From positions 1 through 64,000 of the forward strand of contig CAJNYU010002180.1 of the NCBI GenBank assembly GCA_905331475.1: a stretch of 64,000 nt of DNA, given 5' to 3'. The notes under the pieces are model-generated. The model was not told the DNA's origin, searched no databases, and worked only from the letters and a program-made list of their open reading frames with translations. This DNA is from Rotaria socialis. Taxonomy: Eukaryota; Rotifera; Eurotatoria; Philodinida; Philodinidae. Shown here piece by piece: positions 23,239-34,138 of this stretch (positions are counted from its first letter, which is position 1; every line of letters begins with the position of its first letter). The translations under genes were made by a program, and so were the position numbers.

Positions 23239-24183
23239 TCAAAAATAGTGTTGCAAACATAAGTTCTTCACTAGAGTAGAATGATTATTGAGTTTATGCA
23301 GTAAATGAAAGCATGATTGAATGAACGGATGATCAGTATCGTTCGAATCGCGTAAATCTTCAATAATAGACAAAGTCAATTTAAATCGTACAAACATATC
23401 GAGAGCATTAATTTCTTCTTTTATCAATGGTGTAGTTTGTTGATACCCTTGTAAAAATGCTTGCGCTCGATGTTCTCCGTTTTGTTGATCAACTAATAAA
23501 TGAAAGAGAGATGTTGCTAAATCAGCCACAAATACCGATTGGCATGCATCAACAAAATCAATAATAAAAATGTTTCCATCATTTGTCATAATTGAATTAT
23601 TTGCATGAAAATCATTGTGAATAAGACCACGCTCAAAATTTGCTTTTAGATTGATTAAATATTTTTTACATTCCAGAAAATTCGACAAAAGAAATGGATC
23701 AACATTCTGTATTGTTTGTTTTTTCCACCATTGATCTGTTAATTCCCGATCTTCTTCTTCTATTTGAATACTTGATGAATATTCGCGAGAAGCAATTCTC
23801 CATTGTGCTAAAAGATGCCCCATCTTATGTAAATAAATATCATCTTTATCAAGTATTTCTCTTGTTGGCTCTACTCCTTCAATAAATGTTTGAATAAAAA
23901 GAAAACGATTATCATCACGAATAACAAGTTGTTGTTTGCTGGAAAGAATTATTTGAGGGCATAGATATTCATACGAATCATGTAACAGCTTTTCAAATTG
24001 CAAGATTGATTGGAGATGCTCAAGACTATGAGAATATTCAATATATTTAACAACATATTTAACTTGATCAGTAGTAATTAGTAGATATGTTTCATCTGGG
24101 CGAAAACCACCTTCGAGCAAGTTCAATCGATCTACACTGAAATCATATTCATTTGAAAGAAGCTTTATAATTCTCTCTCTCAT
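23239..24183 (-). CDS. APH/choline-kinase-fold small-molecule kinase
   Basis: An intronless 314-residue frame from ATG at 24183. An N-terminal lobe has the YVVKYI strand (ATP lysine). The catalytic loop is GLIHNDFHANN (Brenner-type H-N-D-F-H-x-x-N) near residue 190, followed by FIIDFVDA, the metal-binding D in the position of DFG. Length and motifs fit the aminoglycoside phosphotransferase Pfam family, which includes hydroxylysine kinase, homoserine kinase II and bacterial stress kinases. It would phosphorylate a small hydroxylated or amino substrate in the cytosol; the substrate cannot be told from the sequence. The lack of introns and the bacterial-style architecture make horizontal acquisition possible. 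No break is seen. Confidence 0.8.
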   Translation of the reverse strand: MRERIIKLLSNEYDFSVDRLNLLEGGFRPDETYLLITTDQVKYVVKYIEYSHSLEHLQSILQFEKLLHDSYEYLCPQIILSSKQQLVIRDDNRFLFIQTFIEGVEPTREILDKDDIYLHKMGHLLAQWRIASREYSSSIQIEEEDRELTDQWWKKQTIQNVDPFLLSNFLECKKYLINLKANFERGLIHNDFHANNSIMTNDGNIFIIDFVDACQSVFVADLATSLFHLLVDQQNGEHRAQAFLQGYQQTTPLIKEEINALDMFVRFKLTLSIIEDLRDSNDTDHPFIQSCFHLLHKLNNHSTLVKNLCLQHYF

Positions 24184-25949
24184 ATTATCTGCAAATTCAA
24201 TAAAAATATTTATCTACAAAAAGAATTTTATCACAAACAAATATTTCTTCACTTAAGACTTATTTACTTCAACACTCCTTTCAGATCGTGTTTCATAAAA
24301 GTATAAATGATGATATCACAGATAAAATAACATTTCATTATCTAACTGATGACGAAGATTTTTCAAGGCCAAATTTGTTTGAAAAAGAGTTTTAATTGTA
24401 TTGCTACGAATTCCACGAAGATATTCGCCTTGAAATATCTATTAAATTTTCATTAAAATAAAATAAAAGTCGAAACCGGTAAAGTTTGCATTTTATTTTT
24501 TTGAATAATTCTATATCACATTGTTGTATGTGCACTAAAAACATGAATTATATAGAGATCTATCTGATCGTTATTGTTTTATTAAGGTTGAATGGACTAT
24601 TGAACGAATAGTAATTATCATTACAATATAAACATCTATTTTCTTCGTCTGCAATATGCTTGATAAGAGAATCTAACTAGATATTGTTTTGTTTTTAAAT
24701 CTATTGCTTTCGATTGATCTCTATCGGGTAAATTCATTTCTAAAACTACAACTATACGATTAGTTAATATGTAATAAAATGCTGATTGACTTACAATAAA
24801 AAATGAGATAAGGATAATTTTGATTTGTATTACTTCGATATATATTATTTTACTTTAGTAATAAAAAGCATCTGAGAATTGAGCGAAGAAGTATTCAATG
24901 TCATACATACCCTTCAATATGAAATATTCAATTACTGATAATGAAGGAATTTCGGCCACAGAATGAAGTGTTAAGCAAATTTGATCGACTAATAATATTG
25001 ACGAATTTTCAGATAATATCGAAAAGCAAATTATTTAAGCATTAATTAATAATAAACGTATCGGACAGCAATGATTTAACTTGAGATAATGAATATATCA
25101 AAGGAGAATAAGTTCTTCAGAAGTTTTTTCTTGAAAATATCCGATTTGTTTTTTTCGATCATTTTCAAGTTGAGCGAATATTGAAATTGAATTTCGATAA
25201 ATATCCTTCGTTGATACCGCTATTTTTAATCATGAAGTTTTCTCATCAGTTGCTTTCAGGAATTCTTGGATATTTCTACTGCATTCAATTAAATCTGAGA
25301 TATTTATTGACAAATAACAAATCTTTTTTTTGGTAAATATTTATTTATTTATTTAAAATAACGAGAACTATTCAACGTCTAAAACGAAAAAAAAATAACC
25401 TTCTGCTTGCTATCTTTATTTTATTATAGATTCTGTGTCCAATAGAGACATCTTTTTATTTATCACCTGTATCTTACAATTACAAAATTTAACAGTTGAT
25501 ATCAACTGATTTCTCTAAGATATAACTAGAGGATTCATTCAAATAAAATGATTTTTAATCAGTTCTAGCCAGTCCTTTTCCATCTAGAACTTTTGCAAGT
25601 TTTTCGATACAAAGGAAAAACGTTTTTAAGTTAAATTTTGCCAAAGACTGGTGCTTCTATTTTTATGTCATTCAAGTTCTGGGGAAGAAACATTTCTCTT
25701 GATATATCTCTCTCAGAAACATAGAGTATACTAAAATTTCAATTAAATGGAAGGATATCATCATTTTCAACTTAGTTCCTTTGCAAATTGTTTGATAATT
25801 TGTTCATGAAAGTAAACAAAAGCATCTTTGACAACCGTTCCAAATATAATTGTTTAATGATCTTTCGAAACTTTTTTGTGACATAATACATTTTTTCCAA
25901 GGGGGGGGGGGGGAAAAAAATGATTTTCCCCAATAAAAANNNNNNNNNN

Positions 25950-25997
<48 letters not shown>

Positions 25998-26999
25998 CCC
26001 CCCCCCCCCCCAAACAAACGGATTTCCAGCCATAGAAATCAAGAAATCAGTTTGTTTCCCCTTGATACCTATGATTCATGAAAATACTCAATTCGAATTT
26101 CAGATCTATATAAAACACCCATTGTATTATCATACGTATTTTTTTCATCCCTAAAATACAACGTTTATACTTGTAAAATGTGTTCTAGTTGTGATAAAAG
26201 ATCCTTTTGGCGGATATTTCATCATACCTGTATAAGATAATTCTTTACTGATCACACAAAGGTCAACTTCAGTATAGAGTTTGCTCAAATCAGTGAACAC
26301 AAATATAACCGATCGTGTCTCATTCTACAACGACTTCGAAGTAGCCTTGATAGTTTTTGTGTGATCTTTTATATCAGAAAATCAGTTGACGGAGACTATT
26401 GGAATGTTGCTTTGTAATTTGCGGGGAGAATGGAACACAGGATGTAGCTGTGGACGTTCATTCTCTACACTCACACCCACAACCTCAGGTCACTAGTGCT
26501 GAAACTTTCAGACATGGGAGATCTTGATTAGAGGTATATGTGATAAAAATTTTAGCTCTCTAGATTGAAAAAAAAGTATTAAGAGCAACCTATCATTAGT
26601 CATTATGTGACATTCTTTAGTTGCCACGCTAACATGTACTCTATTGTTAAATAACTTTGTGGTTTCATCCATCTTCACCATACTCTAGTAATGAGAGAAA
26701 TGGGGGAAAGAAAGCATTGCTTTCCTCTGCAACTGTCCAACATTCCAATTTTATTTTCTATTCTATACCTCATTTTTATCATTATAGAGAAAGAGGAAAC
26801 GAGCAAAAAGTACGTGAATCATAGTTTTATACTTGATAATGCCAATAAAACCGAAAAATAGATATAAATGAAGAACGAAAGAATGTTTATAATAAAATTT
26901 TTGTTTCTCTCTCTCTGAATTTGATAGCGTTCGTATAGGCATCGAAAAAAAGGAACAGAGTGCATACAGCTACGCATTACAATTTTTGTTTTTCAAGTA
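24184..26999. other. gene-free AT-rich region with an assembly gap
   Basis: No gene is supported over 2.8 kb. It contains the gap at 25902-26011 and C-rich telomere-like motifs (ACTCACACCCACAACC) near 26470. The glycine-rich frames over the gap are homopolymer artefacts. Confidence 0.55.
25902..26011. other. assembly gap in homopolymer tracts
   Basis: A G run near 25902-25913 and ten Ns (25940-25949) are followed by about 60 Cs with a single G. This is a sequencing or assembly failure at a poly-C/poly-G tract. Confidence 0.85.
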
Positions 27000-27452
27000 A
27001 TGGAATCTGCTTCAGCATCTGGTGCACTGGTTCTTGTTCGTTCACGTAATTACAAATGGTATCGATATTCAGCTCCTGACCCTTGGTCAGATGAGAGGCA
27101 AGAGCTATGGCACAAGTACGCAGACGTTGAAAATGAAATTAAAGAAGATGTCTTCAGAGAGAAGAAGAGCAATGTTGAGATTGATGGTAATTATATTATC
27201 GACTTTAAACTACTTATACAAGGATATCCCATCTGCAATAGGTGAAACATGTGTTTATCTTTACAGCATGGATTCATTCTTGTTTGTATGCACGAGTTAA
27301 TCGAGTTCTACGTGAACCAAATAAAGTTACAGTGGAACATGTCAAAACGATCGGACCCTTCTCTTACTTACTCTGGCGATATTTAATAGACAAGAGGACT
27401 AAGGATGATTCGAAATTTTATCGTGGTGTCACTATCACAGACGAGCAACGAC
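27000..27452 (+). pseudogene. WWE plus ADP-ribosyltransferase gene fragment
   Basis: ATG at 27000 opens a WWE domain (YKWYRYSAPDPWSD, WHKYADVENEI, then DGNYIIDFKLLIQ), a module that binds poly(ADP-ribose) or iso-ADP-ribose. The following frame (about 27270-27452) reads RVNRVLREPNK...SYLLWRYLIDK and KFYRGVTITDEQR, matching the start of an arginine-specific mono-ADP-ribosyltransferase domain up to its first catalytic arginine (FYRGV). The serine and glutamate blocks are absent: the coding match stops where a telomere-like hairpin begins at 27453. The two frames are separated by only about 25 bases with GT...AG ends, shorter than other introns here, so even the join is doubtful. WWE-ART genes are a family I recall from bdelloids. 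Confidence 0.6.
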
Positions 27453-27530
27453 AGGGTGTGAATGTGTGGTGTGGGTGCATATTCATAGAAGTTCAGTATC
27501 GCACCCTCAAGTAGATCCGCGGATCTACTT
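27453..27530. repeat. telomere-like hairpin plus perfect palindrome interrupting the WWE-ART gene
   Basis: AGGGTGTGAATGTGTGGTGTGGG (27453-27475) faces GCACCCTC (27501-27508). It is followed at once by the perfect 22-base palindrome AAGTAGATCCG/CGGATCTACTT (27509-27530). The coding similarity upstream stops at this point. Confidence 0.6.
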
Positions 27531-27842
27531 TTATTGTCAGAGCAACCTTGCCCAGGTAAAATACTCGCCCAGAATATTTTTATTTTGCGTAATACCATTA
27601 ATATCGTTGAAAATTGGCTTCTTCTAAGATTAGGGGGCGGATTACTTACATAGAAGTGTCTTTCTTACCGTCATCACACATCTGGCTTCATTTTATCTGT
27701 GAAAAAGATCAAAAATATCAATTTTTTTCTACTTGCGTTTCTTGTAGTTGAATATTTATATTAAAAAATATTATATGACAAAGAAAAGAGTGCATTCTTC
27801 GAAACATGTACGAGTGATTTGTTCGTTAAATACCACTTGTCT
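27531..27842. other. spacer
   Basis: About 300 bases between the truncated ART fragment and the end of the esterase gene. I see no feature. Confidence 0.4.
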
Positions 27843-28508
27843 TTAGTGCGTTTCAATAATTTCTCTTCTTATTTTACGCAGCCTTTTAATTGTGTGATAA
27901 AGAGTAAATGGCTCTCGAATAAATGAGACAACTAAGCAAAACATACAGCTGAGCCATAGTTTTATACAATCGAAATAGTTGTTGATCTTATTAGTAGTCA
28001 TCGGAGGCTGTGAATTTGCATTGATTAAGTTCCTTAGCTGATCCTGTTCGATCATTGATTTATTTAGTCGATGGTCGTCTTCTACCACTAGAAACCGTAT
28101 ATTATCTCGTGATGATTGTTGTAACTCCGTTAATCCTTCCAATGGTACAGTTTTATCGTTTCTTCCGGCCACAATAACAATGTTTTTTCTATGATCTTTG
28201 GGTAACCACAGTCTCTTCTTAAACAGAAGACCAGTTGCTGGTGCCAACAAAATTGTATTTCCATTCCACACTTGTCTTTGAAGTAAAAGCATGAGTATAA
28301 ATCCACCGAAACTAGTTCCAACAATAATATCTGGTTTAAAATGATAGATAGCTATAATCGCTCTCCAAAAAGCCAGTGGAAGTAAGTAATAAGGTTTGAG
28401 GTGAGGAGTATAAGAATTAGGAAAATGTTTAGCTAGATAGAGAGATTTCCTACCATTGATACTGGATCCAAGACCATGGAAGAATAGAACACGAAGAGTA
28501 GAAGACAT
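27843..28508 (-). CDS. alpha/beta-hydrolase, YqiA/UPF0227-like esterase
   Basis: The ATG at 28508 gives MSSTLRVLFFHGLGSS, and the whole product is 221 residues. The HGLGSS oxyanion segment, the nucleophile elbow GTSFGGF (serine), an acid-site stretch VIVAGRNDKTVP (aspartate) and EDDHRL (histidine) complete an esterase triad in the order seen in bacterial YqiA proteins. Unlike those it continues with a C-terminal hydrophobic stretch (LWLSCMFCLVVSFI) and a basic tail, so it may be tail-anchored. The frame is open upstream for about 30 hydrophobic residues but has no ATG there. Bacterial-like and intronless, it is a candidate acquired gene. Natural substrate unknown. Confidence 0.7.
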   Translation of the reverse strand: MSSTLRVLFFHGLGSSINGRKSLYLAKHFPNSYTPHLKPYYLLPLAFWRAIIAIYHFKPDIIVGTSFGGFILMLLLQRQVWNGNTILLAPATGLLFKKRLWLPKDHRKNIVIVAGRNDKTVPLEGLTELQQSSRDNIRFLVVEDDHRLNKSMIEQDQLRNLINANSQPPMTTNKINNYFDCIKLWLSCMFCLVVSFIREPFTLYHTIKRLRKIRREIIETH

Positions 28509-29474
28509 AATAAATGAGTTTAATCTACGAAGTAACAAACAAACAACGATGGACGGAAAAGTGCAAAAAAGCAACAAGAGTAGGTCATCAGTCCTTCTAT
28601 TAAAAACCAATACGAGTCAGAACTGTTTAAACAGATTCGTGAAAAAAAGCTACAAGAAAGTGCAAATCAAATTGTCTCAAAAGAAGTAAACAGATAGACA
28701 TAACTCTCTAGTTCTTTAAATTGCGCAAAATAAAGTAAACGAACAGTTTGCGAATATCCTTCGCTGAGTGGCTGACAGCTATTAGTCAATAAAACTTTTT
28801 TCTCTCCTACACATTTATGCACTACGCATTATAAAAAATATCGTTCACAGTCGCCTTCTTCCATTGTTAAAACAGAGTAGTTCAAAATAAATCAGGGAAT
28901 GGCTATTTTTGGGTGTGGGTGTGGGATATGGCTAGGAATAAATATAATCGAGACATCCAAAACCATCCACACCCAATCGATAGCCCAGATTCTAGCTTTT
29001 AGAATACATCTAGTTCATTTATCAGAATCAATTTTGTGTATACAAAAAATAGGCAATTGTTTGTTAAGCATAAAAAACTGTTTTTTGTGTTACATCGTTT
29101 TTTTTCAGTCATTTTAAGTCTTAGTACCAAAACGTTGTTATTGATAAATTTGCTGGTAATTAATTTGTAGGATACACCACTCAAACCTTGGAAAATCTCA
29201 CTGTCGTTTTTTTCACCTAATGCTCATGTGATCCCCAATATGAGTTCCAACTTTGACACACTATCGTATACTCATTGAGATACCTTCATGACATTTTTTT
29301 TGTCTTTTCTCTTTCATTTCTTATTCATGGACCATGTATCCACTGAGAAAACGTACAGGTAAAGAGAAATTCGTGCAGAAGCTTCGTTAGTTAGACTTTT
29401 CACTTTAAAAGTGTTAAGCCGTAACAGCTCACGTGGGGTATGTGTGACAGAACGCAAGAGGAAAAGAAAAAGCA
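28509..29474. other. spacer with one telomere-like hairpin
   Basis: No gene is supported; overlapping frames at 28899-29184 are hydrophobic low-complexity reads on both strands. The hairpin at 28911-28976 is listed separately. Confidence 0.45.
28911..28976. repeat. telomere-like hairpin
   Basis: GGGTGTGGGTGTGGG at 28911-28925 is the cleanest TGTGGG run here. CCATCCACACCCA at 28964-28976 is the facing arm. Confidence 0.6.
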
Positions 29475-29545
29475 GCCTCGGAGAGGCGTCGAACCTCCAT
29501 CTTTCCTTTTTGCAAGGAAGGGGCTACCAATTGAGCTACTGAGAC
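29475..29545 (-). tRNA. degenerate tRNA (tRNA-like, probable pseudogene)
   Basis: Read on the minus strand it has 5' GTCTCAG pairing with 3' CCGAGGC (one mismatch, one G-T), TAGCTCAATTGGTAG as D-arm start, a five-base anticodon stem TTCCT/AGGAA with loop TGCAAAA, and an intact GGAGGTTCGACGCCTCT T-arm. The D-stem 3' strand is GCCC instead of GAGC, and the loop lacks the usual U33 in this register, so the anticodon cannot be read safely (GCA, UGC or CAA by register). At 71 bases it is slightly short. The TTCGA B-box is present. Confidence 0.55.
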
Positions 29546-29967
29546 ATTCCGCACTAATTTCTCTATCGCCCTAATTGTCAACTTAAACACATAACAAGGT
29601 GGATCTTTGCTCTGTTGCGGAAGTGGCTACATCGTCATCCTGTAACCAGCACAACAGGGTTTTGTGGTTCTAGCAGGCAAATGCAAATCCATTTGATAAT
29701 AAACCAAAAAAGACTGAAAGCGATACTCGGATTTTGAAAATGATTTCATTGAAGAAGCATATCAACGAAGACAAAATGAAGTAGAGTTGAATGGTTACGT
29801 AATCTATTTCCAAGATCTCATCTGAGTCAAGAAAAGTGATCATAGAACCTCAGCATATCACCCACAGTCTCACTGCCTAGGAAAATCTGTCATCTACAAA
29901 CATCAAATAAGCTGATTTATTCAATTTTATTGGTAGCGCAGAATATTTTTTCTAAGCAAGAAAATTT
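29546..29967. other. spacer
   Basis: It lies between the tRNA-like sequence and the stop codon of the peptidase gene. No feature was seen apart from the presumed 3' end of that gene. Confidence 0.4.
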
Positions 29968-32742
29968 TCATGAAATAGTAATCACCAATGTGACTATGTC
30001 AAGGATTGCCTGGCATCGACCACGTCCCCACATCACCACATAAGGGATCGTACGAATGAGAGACATGAGAAATGGAGAATCTGCAATATCACACTGTTCA
30101 ATTTTCATTTCAATACTGAAGTTCGACGTGAAAGGAAATGATTGCACAATGATGATCGTTTCTGTTCTTGGCTTCACCGATGAGTTCTCTGTAGTCATAT
30201 TGGCTACGGTTGCCGAAGAAACTTCAATCTGATAAGACGAAACATGTCGAAATATCAATTTATAATTTATAGTATTCGTTATTGATGTTAATTCGACTTC
30301 TTTTATAGCCATGATACGATTGAATGTATCATCGAATGTGCAATTCGTAGACTTTATACACTGTCGATTGGCTAATGACTGACCTGTTTTAGTTGAAAAC
30401 TCATCGAGAATTGGTGACAGACCTATATTATCATATGATGCAAGTGTAATCGATGCTGAACGAGAAATGAATGGAACGAGAACTGGTAGATTGGTCGGAA
30501 TTTCGATTCGATAGACCGATTGTGACACATGTCGTACAGTGATAACTTTTGGGTGTGTATTAGTGAATGGATGTCGTGTACACGCAATAATAAAGACGAT
30601 GAGAAAAGCGAAGGCAAGTAAAATTAATGTCCGACCAAAATACAATGTTCGTTGCATGTTTGGAATAAAGATGAGGAAGAATAATGCGGCTAGGAGAGCT
30701 ATTATAACACTGATTACAACATCATGTGGTACAGGTAGTGTTTGAAACATACGACCCATCATCGGCATTGTCATACGAAGAAGACGGCTTGTCATTTCGA
30801 ATGAATGAATGAGGGGAAATAGAGAGGCAATATAAGGTGCAAATGTCCAGTACCATCGCCGTTCGCCAAAAAATCGTGGTATTTGATAATGGGCCCAATG
30901 ACAACCGAATTCAGTCAGTATCAATAGTAGATAAATTGGACAGACGAAAATTGACCAGATAAGAATCATGTAGAGAGAACGATAACCAAGGCAAATGGAA
31001 ACGATCATAAGAATAGTATAGACAAGGAGCAATGCAGCATGCCGTTCAAAGTCGAAGCTACGTCGATTCACAGGATCTGTGTCGACTGATTTCATATGAC
31101 TTGAATCTTTTTTTGGCCATTTCGCTAGAATCCATCGATAGCATATTGCCCAGAGTGCTTCCGCAGAAATCATACCGATCAAACATGGAAGACCAAAGAG
31201 AAAAAAGGCTAAAGTTGAATTACCGAACCATGACAAAGGTTGAATCTTCGACATGAGAAATGCAACGACAACGGGAAGTAGAATACCGAGAATAATTGAA
31301 AGTAGAGACGATAAGACGAATATGAAAATGAACGAGATTCGCATGATGATAGCATAATTGAAGTAGAAGTAGATAGAAAGAGAATCGTCCGATGAAGGAT
31401 GCTGTCGTTGCCAAAGATGATCTAGTACAATCATTAGAATTCCGATGAGAACAACTAATCCGATAAGAATAGCTTGCACAATAGTCGATGTAGACATTTT
31501 ATAGGTAGTCAGATATCGACCGAGCAGATCAAAATAGACAAGATTATCGTCTTCTACGGTGCTATATGATTGCTGAAGATTGACACGACCAAGAAGAATC
31601 TCACGAGATAGAGCAAGTGTATTCTCACCTAGATGCTGCAGAGCACCTTCTTCGACAGTCGATGGTCGATCGAGTAACGTATGATAACTATAACCATCGA
31701 GGTAGAATGCAAAATCGTACCCTAGCAATAAACCACGCGTGGCAAACTCGCTGTAATCTGTGTCTCTTCCGAGCAAATCCAGAATTTCATTTCCAATGAC
31801 ATTGGCATGAGGTCTTGGTACTCGTGCATAGTCAACAACAACCTGTGATGGTTTGACACGAAAAAGAATGGCTTTACCGCTGCTACCAGTTGAATCAATA
31901 TTGATGAATCGTCGGACGCTTGCTTTCCAAGTATGATTACTAATGAATGCTGCAGCACCTCCCAAACTCAGTTCTTCGGCACTAGTGAATAAAACAATGA
32001 GATGTACTTGATCGAATGTGATGCTAGGATCATTGACCAGATTCGAGAGAACTTCCAGAAGAGTAACAACACCTGAACCATCGTCGCTGCCACCTGGACT
32101 GAATTCCACTATGTGCATATAAGATAAAAAAATAATAATATTTTTGTTTTTCAATCATATTCCTATTTAAATGTACCAGAATCATAGTGAGCAGCTAACA
32201 TAAGGCATGGTGTATCTGGTTGTGATGATGGATTCGAAATACGAACAACAATATTTTGCAGCTGATCAATATCAAGAGTTGTAAAATTTTGTAGACTGAT
32301 ATCGAATTGAACATCTGACGCTGTTGAAGAACTAATTCGATGAATTTGTGAAATGAGGAAATCACGTGTGAGATAATCAGCACGAGTATTGATCACTCGT
32401 GGTCCATGCTGAGTCAGATTGGAATAGTAATCACGAGCACGTTGTTCACTGAACAAATGTGAAGGAATTGTTCGTGGTCTCACTGATGGTAATGAGTAGG
32501 ACAATTCGAGTGCTAATGGGCCAGCAATAAGAAAGAGACAACCGAAGAGAATAACCCATAAAACAAGTGACTGATACAAAGTCGTTGAATTGTTTGACTT
32601 GAACAACCTGTGAAGAGGATAGAATGTAGAATAAAATAATGGAATAATCCATAAGATGAAAAAAAAATGAAATGAGATACCTTTGTAACGTTTTGACGGC
32701 ATTAGTTTTACACATCTGGATGCGAGTATTCGTCGTTGTCAT
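29968..32742 (-). CDS. ERMP1/Fxna-like M28 zinc metallopeptidase of the endoplasmic reticulum
   Basis: Three exons join in frame to 877 residues, close to vertebrate ERMP1: 32742-32681, 32607-32177 and 32108-29968, with introns of 73 and 68 bases that have GT...AG ends. The start MTTTNTRIQMCKTNAVKTLQ is cytosolic, followed by a first membrane helix (SLVLWVILFGCLFLIAGPL). The luminal M28 peptidase domain carries the zinc and catalytic motifs AAHYDS, SPGGSDDGSG, TSAEELSLGG, INIDSTG and YSYHTLLD. The C-terminal half holds several further membrane helices, as in ERMP1. Family members are aminopeptidase-like and needed for ovarian follicle organisation in rats; the substrate is unsettled. All zinc ligands are present and no break is seen. 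Confidence 0.9.
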
Positions 32743-33807
32743 CAGAAAAATCAAATTTTATCAACGTAATGCAATGATGCTTATGCAGCTTGTGAAAGTA
32801 ATGTATGCATATGGCTTATCGTTCGTCATAAATGTTATATGATCCTCCTCTTTCGCGTCGTTTGCGCTGTACGAACCAGGTCATTTTATAGTATAACAGT
32901 CAATAATATCCTTCTGCAGTTTTATTTTATTTGAACTGTGAATGTGATTTGTTCTATAGAGTAAAAGGTCTTAACTCTACCAGAAAAATTGATAACAACA
33001 CTTGTTGCATTGGTTCATATGTTATTCAGAGATAAATAATTTACTATTAACTTAATGATGTTTATTTTCGGTACACTTATACGTTTATGTTAGAAATACT
33101 GCGCCAAGTATGGTATAATCCAAATTTCGGACTTGATATTCAAGGTGTCAAGCTGCCATGAAACGTATTTAGACATTGCTTTTAAGCAGTCATCATCAGA
33201 TAGGTTCAAAGTCATAATACTACGTCGATATAACATCAATAATTTGAGAAGATAAAATATACATTAATATTGTAATAATAATTATGAAAATTCAAAAAAC
33301 TAGCAACAAAGCAAATTCATAGATCAAAAAATATCCTCAAATTTAACTAGACTTTCTTTTATTTTAGTTTGTCCAGTGTTATGGTTTCAATAGATCATAT
33401 CGTTTGTTACTTTGCTTCATTCAGCAATTGAATGTACTGGTATCTTTCTGCAAGAGAAGATAACTTAGTTTATTTTTGATATTTTCTAACGAACAAAATT
33501 TCATTGATTGGATCTCATTATTTACTAATCTATCATCAAGACGATGACATCGCTACCTGTTGCAGAAGGCCCGCTGTAGCTTAAATCAATTCACAAAATA
33601 GAAATTTACGTTTCTATTTAACCAATCAACAACCAATTTCCTATTTATACTGTACAACACACTCACACCCTTACCCATTGTTGGAAACGATGTTATCTTT
33701 TTACAAGTTGATTCAAGAAAGTGGTGAAAATTTAGTAATGCTAAAATTCCATTATTGTTTGCTCATAAATGGGTTTAAAGCTTTTTTTCTCCAAATTAAG
33801 TGCCCAG
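32743..33807. other. intergenic spacer
   Basis: No gene was seen. A C-rich telomere-like tract (ACTCACACCCTTACCC) lies at 33661-33676. The rest is AT-rich and presumably includes promoter sequence for the genes on both sides. Confidence 0.5.
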
Positions 33808-34138
33808 ATGAATGAATCCAATCCGACTGTCGGATTGAATGTCCTGGGTAAGAGTTTTAAAACATATAGATTAATAATTTTTTGTCTTACGTTAGCCAAG
33901 TAAAATTCTCAATTTAAGTAAAGGACGATGTTTGTCCGTTTGATGGAGAATTCATTATGGATGATTATTGTTTGAATAAGCATACGTAAGTTTCAATTTA
34001 TTCCCAACGCAAAGATATATTGTTTTTAGTGTTAGTACAACAGATTCAGCGCAGAATATTATTATGGATATTCCTGATTTTATGCACAAATCAATGAGCG
34101 TGATTTCGTCATTTAAAGAATATGTGGATATTCATTAG
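33808..34138 (+). CDS. small three-exon gene of unknown function
   Basis: ATG at 33808 opens MNESNPTVGLNVL. A GTAAGA donor follows at about 33848 and an AAG acceptor near 33918. The second exon reads VKDDVCPFDGEF and IMDDYCLNKH, then a GTAAGT donor and a TTTTTAG acceptor near 34029 lead to a third exon ending ISSFKEYVDIH and TAG at 34136-34138. Both introns (about 60-70 bases) keep frame with standard signals, which is more than chance usually gives. The product is about 70 residues with two cysteines and no recognised domain. The frame is also open upstream of the ATG, so a 5' exon is possible. Confidence 0.35.

Noticed and set aside
25772-26042. Glycine-rich reading frames
   Set aside because: Artefact of poly-C/poly-G and the N gap.
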